From: Pyrus communis
Taxonomy: Eukaryota > Streptophyta > Magnoliopsida > Rosales > Rosaceae
Direction: 5' to 3'
NCBI RefSeq assembly: GCF_963583255.1
Contig: NC_084806.1
Span: forward strand, 19,820,317-19,884,316
Length of the DNA: 64,000 nucleotides
Numbering within the stretch: the first letter of the stretch is position 1; every line of letters begins with the position of its first letter. Below the pieces are notes generated by a model, which was not told where the DNA came from, did not search any database, and saw only the letters and a program-made list of their open reading frames with translations. Below, in pieces: positions 55,633 to 64,000 of this stretch. The position numbers were made by a program, and so were the translations under genes.

Positions 55633-57419
55633 CGTTATCAACACGCTCCTATCATTGCGCTTAGGAATTTGACATGGAATTTTCTGCATCAAACCAGTTC
55701 ATCAATATCATCATGCAATCAGGTTCTTCCAAAACAACAGTTTTTATCTTGATATTTTTGCAACCTTGATAAGCATAAACATTCACCATAATGCACAACC
55801 AACTTTACGATTTTCGAATTTTAGACTCTTCACAAACTGTGTATGCATTATATTCATAATTGTTTAATTATGTGAATTGATATTGCCATGAATTACATCA
55901 AATATATGTTCATGCATTGAATTATATGTTGTATATGCATGATTATAATCTGAAGAAAAAAAAATTTTAATTAGGGTTTCAGTGAAAACCCAGGGTGTAG
56001 CGGCTCTAAGCCACGACGCCGAGCCCTCCTTGAGCCGAAAAACCCAGCCATGGAGCCACGACTCAAGAACTAAACCCAGAACCCGACGCCTAAATAGTGT
56101 CGTACTCATCACACCGTCATGTAGCATGGCCTGCAACCATGCCCAGCCATTGCAGCTACCTCCCCGATGACCTGAGGTCATCACTGACAAGTCTTTTGAC
56201 TGAAATTTGATGGATTTCTCGTTAAAAATCCGATCAAAAATTTCTAGGGTTTTAAAATGTTGAGAATTTCTCACTCTTCGTTCACTTTATGGGTCTTCGT
56301 AGAACCAACGGCTCTTCGCTATGATTTTTGTGCCAATACTTGACCACCTACAGCGGTGGCGCCAATTTTCTTCTCCGGTGAATTCAGCTTGCGCTGGGGT
56401 CTCCACATTCTTGGTGAGCACCAGCCCTTTGGGCTTATGAGCTCCTATCGGCCCAACACTAGCCTTCTTAGCCACAATGCTTCCGTGTCTCGCGCCGTAG
56501 TAGAACTTAGCCCCCATAGCTGTTGTCGATTCCATGCATCGCATTACAATAGATATTAGCCTCAGTACTGGTGCATCCGTGTACATGATGCACAAGACTG
56601 GCGCCCTATTTTGGGCCTTTGCCATTTGGGCATGCATCTACAGCCCATCTCTATGCACAATGGCTTCTTGCCCTAGCTTGGCCCACGAATGACACCAGCC
56701 CAAAGAAGGGTTTCAGTCTCCCTGCACGGTGTAGCAGCGAATCCTAACCCCTATGGCTGAGGCAATATCCATGCCCCATGTCACACCAAATCTCAGCCAT
56801 CATGCTAGTGCATCCATGTCAACGTAACACTAGATCAGAACCCTTTTGGACCTTTGTCCTTAGGCCCGCACCTGCAGCCCATTTTTGAGATGTGTGCCTG
56901 CCTACAGTTAGGGTTGTACCTATCCCAACTCGGTTTTGTGCCTAGACCTCACGGTACCAATTTATTCGCCTATTTTTTTGGCCCACTGTTTTGGGCTCCA
57001 AGTTTTTATCACCTTTTTCTTTTTCTTTTTTTGGAGCACTTTGGGTTTACAATTTTTTGCCCAACCTTTAACTTTGGTCTGAAGTCCAAATAATTAATTA
57101 ATTGTAATCATAGGCTCCGAAGACCTATTTGCATATTCTTGTTGTATATTTCTATATATATATATATATATATTTGTGTTTGTTTGTAGGAACATATAAA
57201 GTTCATAATTCTTTCGAACCGCGAAGTTTTTCAAAACATGCTTTGTTTGAAAACCTTAAGTTTTTCTTAAAACATCACCCATGAAAAGCCGAAGCTTTTT
57301 CATGTAACTTTAAACCAATAAATGTTTATTAGAACCTGAATGTTCTACTAATATATGAATGGATTGATTTGTCTCCATTCACTAACCACATTCTCGTCCA
57401 TTTATTTTGTGATAGGGAC
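55633..57419 (+). other. Leader of copia B
   Basis: 1.8 kb before gag, rich in GCCCA/CCAGCC text, with no credible frame; the 136-codon minus frame 55864-56274 and the 116-codon minus frame 56287-56637 have no domain. The hairpin array is at 57075-57347. Confidence 0.55.
57075..57347 (+). repeat. Array of short hairpins in the copia B leader
   Basis: Includes GAAAACCTTAAGTTTTTC, ATGAAAAGC-CGAA-GCTTTTTCAT and AGAACCTGAATGTTCT. The second is the equivalent of the CATGAAAAC hairpin in copia A; one A-T pair there is a G-C pair here. Confidence 0.6.
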
Positions 57420-58399
57420 ATGTCGAATTTGAACAAACTCGACTTCACCGCTTTAGAGGTCTCCGGAAGAAACTACCTCAAATAGGTCCAAAATGTGAAG
57501 CTCTACCTCACCGCAAAGAATTTGCGCACAGTTATTGAAGTTGAGACAGATAACCCAATTGGCGAAGCTGAGAAAGCCACTGCTATAATCTTCATCCGAA
57601 GAGATATTCATTATGCACTGTAAACCGAGTACCTTGCTGAGGAAGATCCACGAGCACTTTGGGTCGCTGTGGCCGATTGTTTTGATCACCAAATGGACAT
57701 CTTCTTACCTGAAGTAAGACACGAATGGCAACATCTGCGCTTCCAAGATTTTAAGTTTGTGAATGAATATAATTCTAACATTTGTTGAATTCGATCACTC
57801 TTCAAGTTCTGTAATGAGGACTTGACCGAAGGATCTCCTAGAGAATACCTATTTGACCTTCTATGCGACCAATATTGTTCTGCAGCAACAATATAGGGCT
57901 CAGAAGTTCACTAAGTTTTCAGATTTGATCTCTGTTTTACTTCTTGCTAAAAAGCAAAATCATATGTTGATGAAGAATCATTAAGCTCGACCTACTGGGG
58001 CAACCGTTGTGCCTAAAGCACACCATAGTGAGAACCAACGCACAAAACGCCAACATAGGCATGGTAGGTGCGGCCATAAGCCACCCCGTCAAGGTCAACA
58101 GAGCCAAGGGTACATCTAAGGTAGGAAACTGAGCCAAGAAGCATTCTAACCTCGCTCCCAAGGCCTTGAACTCCAAGAATAAAGGAAAATAACCCAGTAT
58201 CATGAATGTGAATATGTGTTACCACTATGGTTCAAAGGACCTTTGGTCCCATGTTAGTCGTGCTCCCCTAAAGGTTGTAGCTAAATATCATTCTTGTCGT
58301 AAGAAGGTTGAATCAAACTTTATGCAAGTGGATGAACTGGAGAATACCAAGATGGAGGTTTCTGATTCTCAAGAGGTTGTTACCCATATGGAAGATTAG
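57420..58399 (+). pseudogene. Copia B gag
   Basis: ATG at 57420, reading MSNLNKLDFTALEVSG, the usual N-terminus of this copia gag. A TAG at codon 22 (57483-57485) and more stops near 57621 and 57786 interrupt it, and a frame change occurs before the basic C-terminus. The knuckle is CYHYGSKDLWSHVS, with three of the four zinc ligands lost. The frame ends at TAG 58397-58399 after THMED, as in copia A. Gag would form the particle around element RNA. Confidence 0.85.
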
Positions 58400-58671
58400 A
58401 ATCTTAGACATAGACCATTTTTTTAGTTGAATTTTAGAGCCCTAGGGCCGAATTCCACTAAGTGGCCGAACCCCCCCCCCCCCTCTTTTTGTTTTTGGTT
58501 AAATTTTGAACAATTTTCCTTTATGTTTGGATTATTTGTTGGTGATTTGTTCTAATTTTTGGATATTAAGTTTATTAACTACCATCCTCAAATACTTAAA
58601 TTATTTTGAATGGATATATGTTTTTAGACCTTTTATGCATGTGACCAATTCAAATTAATTTTACTTTCTAG
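58299..58671 (+). other. Candidate intron between gag and protease, copia B
   Basis: Donor C|GTAAGA in the gag codon CGT after HSC and acceptor TTACTTTCTAG|G. The join gives CGT and then continues in frame into the protease text ITSGKVSC. 373 nt, including a run of 13 C (58471-58483). Same phase and sites as 18360-18717. Confidence 0.6.
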
Positions 58672-60001
58672 GTATAACTAGTGGGAAAGTTAGTTGTCAG
58701 GCCAATAGTGCAACCACACACTCTGTTTTGCGTGAACACATCTATTTCACAAACTTCGTACTTAAAAATGCACATTTGACAACCCTCTTAGGTCATCCAA
58801 CATGGTCGAAGGATACGTTAAGACACATATAATGTTGTCCAATGGTACAATTTTGACCATTGATGAGGCACTTTACTCTCCATGTTCCGGAAGAACGTTG
58901 TTGCGCTTCAAAGACATTCAAGACAATAATTACCATACTAAATATGGCCAAAAGCGTATTCTAGAGAAGATGGAGCGTATCCCAAGTGGTCTGTATACTA
59001 CAACCATATGCCCTATAAAGAGTCACTATGTGGCAGGCCCTACCTCAAGGACTGAGTACGAAATTATACTTTGGCATTATTGTTTGGGACACCCTGGATG
59101 AACAGTGGATGCATTGTATCCTGAAATCTTCACATGAACATCCATTAACTCGCAGTTTAGGTTTGATTCAAGGAATCGCATGTCAACCCTATTCTATAGA
59201 AAAGCTTATCATTAAGCCTTCTTATGACAAGATTCATTCAAATCCTCCTACTTTTCTCCAAATGATTCAAGGGGACATATGTGGACCGATGCACCCTCCC
59301 TACGGACCATTTAGATACTTTATGGCATTGGTTTATATTTCTAATGATGGTCACATGTGTGCTTGTTGTCCACGAGGAATGCTGCATTCTCCAAACTGTT
59401 AGCTCAGGTTATCAAGCTCAGGACTCACCACCCTAATTATCCGATCAAATCTATTCGATTAGATAATGGTAGAGAATTCACATCTAAAACTTTTGATGAC
59501 TATTACATGTCAGTTGGGGTTTAAGTTAAACGTCATGTACCCCATGTTCACACCCAGAATGTCCTGGTTGATGCATTCATTAAGTGCTTACAAATGATTG
59601 CTCAATCGTTGGTCATACGTACTAAGTTCCCGATCGTTGCTTAGGACCATACAATATTGCACGTAGCCATGTTGGTCTGCCTGAGGCATGTTGCAACCCA
59701 ACCATATAACGCCTTTCAGTTGGTTACCGGATATGAACCCGACATATCACATTTGCATATTTTTTGTTGTGCGGTCTATATGCCAATTTCACCACCCAAG
59801 CATACAAAACTGGGGCCTAAGAGAAGTATGAGAATCTACGTCGGATATGATTCTCCTTCAATTATTCATTACTTAAAACCTTTGACAAATGATCTTATTA
59901 CTGCTCGTTTCACAGATTATCACTTCTATGAGGCAGTATTCCCGTCGTTCTTGAAGAACGACGCGAATTATCATGGACGACTCCTACTTTGTCTTATTTA
60001 G
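58672..60001 (+). pseudogene. Copia B protease, pre-integrase and integrase
   Basis: The protease active site reads QANSATTH: the catalytic Asp is Asn. The open frame 58802-59101 covers the protease body and LWHYCLGHPG. Integrase follows in shifted frames (59028-59402): first Asp in GDICGP near 59270, second in RLDNG near 59460, then TRF-like end text YVGYDSPSIIHYL (59657-60001). Both readable Asp residues survive but stops and shifts separate them. It ends with FTDYHFYEAVFPS. Confidence 0.85.
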
Positions 60002-60540
60002 ATCCCGCACAACTCAGTCTGAAACTGAGGTGCAATGCATATTAAATCTTTAGAGCATAGCTCAGAGCATGCTAGATGCATTCATAGATCTAGCAAGAGT
60101 GATACTATCATATATTCTAGCTGCATATGTGCATGCAAAGATAGATGTACTAAATGTACGATGGACTTCCCTCCTGGACGCCCTAGTGGCCAATTCACGT
60201 ACATTAGCAGCTAGCCAATCCTCTACCCCTACACAAAAGCATGGCAGACCTCTTTGTTCAAAGGATTCACAACCCTAGAAGAGAAAACACACAGCACAGA
60301 CTATTAAGCCTACCGTGAATCCGACTATCGCCTACTCATTAAATCCAACTCATGAGGAAATTCTAGATTATGGAAGTGTCTTGAAAAAGATGAATTCACT
60401 TCCCGAGAATTGTGAGATTTTGGTCCATTATGGTAGCTTGGATGATATTTGGTGTAGAAATGAGATGATAATCAACCATGCATTAGCATAGGCATACTGA
60501 GATCATGTTGTGCAATGACATTGAACCTCGTTCCATTAAT
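60002..60540 (+). pseudogene. Copia B linker between integrase and RT
   Basis: Broken frames without a domain, matching the linker of copia A (the text PTLSH/PTQKHGRP is shared). Confidence 0.6.
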
Positions 60541-61400
60541 GAATGTCGATGTATAACAGATTGGTCAAACTGGAAACAAGCAATCCAAGTCAAACTTGAT
60601 TCACTTGTGAAACATAAGATGTTTGGACATATAGCTCTAACTCCTCCACATGTGAAGCCCGTTGGCTACAAGTGGGTTTTCGTTTGAAAGTGTAATGAGA
60701 AGAACAAAATTGTGAGTTATAAAGCTCGTCTTGTTGTGCAAGGCTTCTCACAATACCTTGGGATTGACTATGATGAAATTTATTCACCCGCTATGGATGT
60801 GATTACTTTTTGCTACCTTATCAGTTTGGTAGTTTCCGAAAAACTGAGTATGCAGCTTGTGGACGTAGTAACTGCATATCTCTATGGGGATCTTGATATG
60901 GAAATTTATATGAAAGTTCCCGAATGAATTACTTTGACTGGATCAAATAGTTCCAGACCTCGGAACACGCTCTTAATTCGGCTGAGGCGTTCATTATACG
61001 ATTTGAAACAATCCGGAATAATGTGGTATAACCGTCTGAGTGAATATTTGACTACTCAGGGATATGTGAACAATGAACTATGCCCTTGCGTGCCCATTAA
61101 GAAGTCACATTTTGGTTTTGCGATAGTTGCAATTTATGTCAACGACATGAATCTCATCTAAACTCTTGAAGAGCTCGAGATAACTGCCGCGCACCTGAAG
61201 TTTGAATTTGAGATGAAAGTTCTAAGGAAAACTCGATACTGTCTTGATCTCGAGATAGAGCACCATTTAGATAGAATCTTAGTACATCAATCGAACTACG
61301 CCCATAAAGTGTTACGCCGCTTTAACGAGGATAAAGCAAAGCGTTCGAGTACTCCTGTGGTTGTTCGATCGCTAGATGCAAAACAACATCCCTTCCGTCC
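60541..61400 (+). pseudogene. Copia B reverse transcriptase
   Basis: Blocks KPVGYKWVFV, GIDYDEIYSPAMDV, LVDVVTAYLYGDLDME, RRSLYDLKQS and AIYVNDMNLI are readable. The YVDD box is YVND (61135-61146), losing the first metal-binding Asp. Stops at 60685-60687, 60925-60927 and 61159-61161 interrupt it. Confidence 0.9.
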
Positions 61401-62170
61401 GAAGGAGGATGAAAGAGAGATTTTGGAACCTGAAGTTCCTTATCTAAGTGCGATAGGCGCTTTATTGTACTTAGCTCAATGCACTAGACCCAACATCTCT
61501 TTCGCTATTAATCTTTTGGCAAGTTATAGTAATGCACCGACACACAGACACTAGACTGGTGTTAAAGACATCTTCCATTACCTTAAGGGTATGACGAATC
61601 TAGGATTGTTCTATCCCTACGGATCCTCGAGTGATGCTACAACCCCCCTCAGTTCTCGAGTCGATTCCTGCCTTGTTGGTTATGTTGATGCAAGTTACTT
61701 ATCTGACTTGCACAAGGCGCGCTCTCAAACGGGTTACATCTTTACCATTTGAGGCACTGCAATATCTTGGAGGTCAACCAAAGAAACCTTAGTTGCCACT
61801 TCGTCTAACCATGCTGAGATACTTGTCTTACATGAAGCTACTCAGGAATGTTTCTAGTTGAGAGCAGTTGTGGGCCATATTCGAAGCTCCTATGATCTTT
61901 AACCCAGTTGTTGGCATCCCTACGATGATCTATGAAGATAACATAGCATGCATCGAACAGCTGAAGAAGGGTTACATCAAAGAAGACAACACCAAGCACA
62001 TTGTGCTGAAGTTCTTGTTCTCACATCAACAACAAAAGCATTAAAAGATTGAAGTCACGCAAATTCGTTCACAAGACAACTTGGCATACCTCTTCACCAG
62101 ATCATTACCGAAGGCGACATTTCAGAAGCTTGTTCAAGGAATAGGTATGCGTAAACTTTCTAAGTTGTAA
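61401..62170 (+). pseudogene. Copia B RNase H
   Basis: LSAIGALLYLAQCTRP, LVGYVDASYLSDLHK, SSNHAEILVL, YEDNIACIEQ and the natural end KLSKL-stop (62168-62170). In-frame stops occur near 61554, 61751 and 61858. Confidence 0.88.
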
Positions 62171-62584
62171 AATTGTTAATTCTCTTTGGAATTATGTCGA
62201 ACTCAGGGGGAGTATCCTGAAGTATACTTGCTTAATCTTAATGTACTCTTTTGCCCTACTATTAGGAGCATTTTTCCCTTTGGGTATTTGCTACCTAACA
62301 AGGTTTTGATGAGGCACCCACCTTGAGTTGATCATATCCCTAATGACGTCCCATAGACATTTCGTTTGACTTTGCATTTTCTCACGCACTTTTCCTTAGA
62401 CTATGGGCTTTGTCCCTACTCAGGTTTTACCATAGCCATTGGGTTTTTTGTGAGACTTAGTTCCATATGCAAGTTCTTTCTCTGTTTGAGACTAGCATGT
62501 TCTCAGAATCAATACCAACGAGTCAACTTCCTCAACTCTACATGATGCCGAATCTACTTGAGTATTTACACACTCAAGGGGAAG
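62171..62584 (+). other. Copia B 3' non-coding region with degraded polypurine tract
   Basis: Matches copia A and C downstream of RNase H. The tract reads AAGGGGAAG and the first bases of the LTR (TGT) seem to be lost. Confidence 0.75.
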
Positions 62585-62829
62585 TTGTAAACATTGTATC
62601 AAAGTGTGATTGTGTAATCGTAGATTAAATTTGATACTAGTTATTCTTCCCTATTAAGCCTTGTATTCCTTGGAGGAGAAGGAATCTTCCCTCCTTATTA
62701 CTATAAATAAAGACACTGCGTAGGGGGAATAACATATCATCTACACAACCCTACAAAAGCATCTCTCTCTATTGTCTTTTTGTTGCTGCGCCTCCCCCTC
62801 TCTCTTGTCAGATAAAATAAGCCACAATA
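62585..62829 (+). repeat. 3' LTR of copia B
   Basis: Starts TTGTAAACATT, ends CCACAATA (the usual CA end is TA), followed by GATAT. Confidence 0.85.
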
Positions 62830-62834
62830 GATAT

Positions 62835-63579
62835 CTTAATGATTAGATGTTAGATTAGGGAGCCAACAGGGTTCGAACCCACACCGAGATGCAATGGCAT
62901 AACTCCTTTCCATCACTATAGTAAAGGGCAACTTGCAGAGATTGACTATTTTAGTTACCACATCGCACCTAGTAGAGATTGACTACATACCAGTTCCTCA
63001 TCTCCGATGGGACCAGAAAAATCTCTGTGGTTGGAGGAACCACTAGTACTCAGTTGATGCGTCATAGCACTTAGTCTGGCTACGTTTTAAGGCCGAACAA
63101 AGTTTAGTGGATACATGTCAGCAATCCAACACCGTTGGACAAAAACGTGCACGGTTTCCTCTCTGAGAATCTGTATAAAAGTACAAGAGAGATCAAAATG
63201 TTGTGAGATTTCCCTCCTTTCGACTGATGTGGAAATCATCCATGCATTTTGGAAGTGGTTTAGCCATAGGGATCCATAATTCCACCGGCCAATTAACAAT
63301 GTGTGCATGCATAACAAAATATAAAACCTACATTTATTACTTATTTTAAACTAAAGGTGGCAAATATAAGAATTAATGCTCAAACTAAAACAAATAAAAT
63401 ATCGATGTACTAAAAAAAAAAAAAAAAACAAATCCTAATTCTTGTTGAAAATGGAAAACTAGAAGAAAACAAAATTAGAAATTTTCTACCATTACTTTCT
63501 CCCCCATGTATATACATTAACTATAAGAATTTTTGTTTTCTATTTTTTTATTTATAAAAAAATTGAAAACAAAATTATT
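62835..63579. other. Unassigned flank
   Basis: GGGTTCGAACCC at 62869-62880 resembles a tRNA B box on the minus strand, with only a weak A-box match upstream. A 76-codon minus frame (63317-63087) has no known motif. The A run near 63412-63427 and the AT-rich text that follows hold nothing recognisable. Confidence 0.3.
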
Positions 63580-63745
63580 ATTAGATGATTAAACGACCAC
63601 CTTATAAGTCGAGGTGGCGAGTTCGATCCTTGACCAACTTTTTCTATCATTTAATCGAAACTCATATTCCCCCGCCTGTAAACATCGGAGGCAATACATC
63701 ATCCTAGGCCACCAATGCTTTTATTCTCTAGTGGAAATTTATATT
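63580..63745 (+). mobile_element. Possible tRNA-derived SINE remnant
   Basis: GATGATTAAACGACCACC, then CCACCT/AGGTGG arms around TATAAGTCG, then the B-box-like GAGTTCGATCC (63619-63629), in the order and spacing of a tRNA gene. No intact tRNA can be folded (9-nt anticodon loop, no acceptor stem found), so a tRNA-derived SINE head is the likelier reading. Confidence 0.35.
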
Positions 63746-63751
63746 TGTTCC

Positions 63752-64000
63752 TGATGTGAAAACTAACTTGACACACAAATTAAATCCTATTTGTGACAAT
63801 TGTAGTATATATGCAAGAAGGGATCGTTCTAGACCGGGGATTAACTAGGGATGCTAATCAACACAAATAAGACTCAAAAACACTAAACTAGACTCTATAG
63901 ACTCAAAACTAACTTAAAACACTTAAAACAGCAACAAGCAATCAAAAAGACTCAATTCTAGACCTAACAAGTGATTTTGACGAAAATAATACTTAACTTG
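63752..64000 (-). repeat. Athila-type LTR, 3' end only, runs off the window
   Basis: TGATGTGAAAACTAAC, then a GACAATTGTAGTA block, GGGATCGTTCTAGACCGGGG and the AAAACACT/GACTC-rich text shared with 2115, 9022 and (inverted) 12955. It enters from its 3' end, so the rest lies to the right. Confidence 0.85.

Larger units (their letters stand above)
53920..62829 (+). mobile_element. Ty1/copia element B, defective, with a solo LTR in its 5' LTR; TSD GATAT
   Basis: GATAT occurs at 53915-53919 and 62830-62834. It has the same family and order as copia A, and keeps the gag N-terminus that A has lost. Without the nested LTR it is about 7.4 kb. Stops, a protease active-site change and an RT active-site change make it inactive. 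Confidence 0.9.

Noticed and set aside
62840..62960. tRNA gene on the minus strand suggested by GGGTTCGAACCC
   Set aside because: No acceptor, D or anticodon stems can be drawn; at best a tRNA-like B box.
63087..63317. 76-codon minus frame near the right end
   Set aside because: No motif, no conserved partner in the window, and it sits in unassigned flank.

Overview
This window looks like gene-poor, repeat-dense nuclear DNA of a flowering plant. I found no intact host gene. Almost everything that can be named is an LTR retrotransposon, a solo LTR or a small inverted-repeat element, and nearly all their reading frames are broken. The plant LTR families, the tRNA-Asp and tRNA-iMet primer sites and the degraded nuclear 25S rRNA fragment point to a eudicot. 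The families remind me of Rosaceae (apple group), but that is recall and was not tested.

Layout. 1-4092 is the 5' part of an Athila-type Ty3/gypsy element on the minus strand (protease and gag pseudogene, tRNA-Asp primer site, 5' LTR). It is inserted in the 3' end of a Ty1/copia element (copia C, 4093-4750). 5893-8060 is a 2.2-kb LTR-bounded non-autonomous element that carries a reverse-oriented fragment resembling the start of NOP56. 9022-11228 (minus) and 12955-14903 (plus) are solo LTRs of the Athila-type family, and the edge of another copy starts at 63752. 15295-34042 is a nested stack: a gypsy-type solo LTR was split by copia A (16165-33694, TSD TAACT). Copia A holds a solo LTR of 'family G' in its integrase region (19931-21737) and a 9-kb family G element in its 3' LTR (24627-33622). 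A second family G element lies at 34181-43848. 43868-44474 is a decayed 25S rRNA fragment. 45481-45931 is a Mutator-type element with a 9-bp target duplication. 47953-50203 and 51771-53865 are solo LTRs of one family in opposite orientation. 53920-62829 is copia B, same family as A and C, with a 1.46-kb solo LTR inside its 5' LTR.

How the parts work. Copia A and B keep the gag, protease, integrase, RT, RNase H order, but both are dead through different lesions. In both, gag and pol are separated by a T-rich interval that fits an intron: a GTAAGA donor inside gag and a TTCTAG acceptor just before the protease frame. Removing it would join gag to pol in frame. Family G has no usable coding capacity, yet one copy has LTRs differing at only about a dozen of 1812 positions by eye, so it was probably moved recently by proteins from elsewhere.

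Most unusual signals: the conserved gag/pol intron candidate; a covarying two-stem hairpin repeated three times in each LTR of the 47953/51771 family; an array of four GGAATATTCC-type palindromes with the same spacing in both LTRs; a run of small hairpins in the copia leader; the recently mobile dead family G; the 25S rRNA fragment; and the gene-fragment capture at 6247-6588.

Limits: all alignments, identities and boundaries were made by eye. TSDs, LTR ends and reading frames were read directly from the sequence; family and lineage names are from memory.
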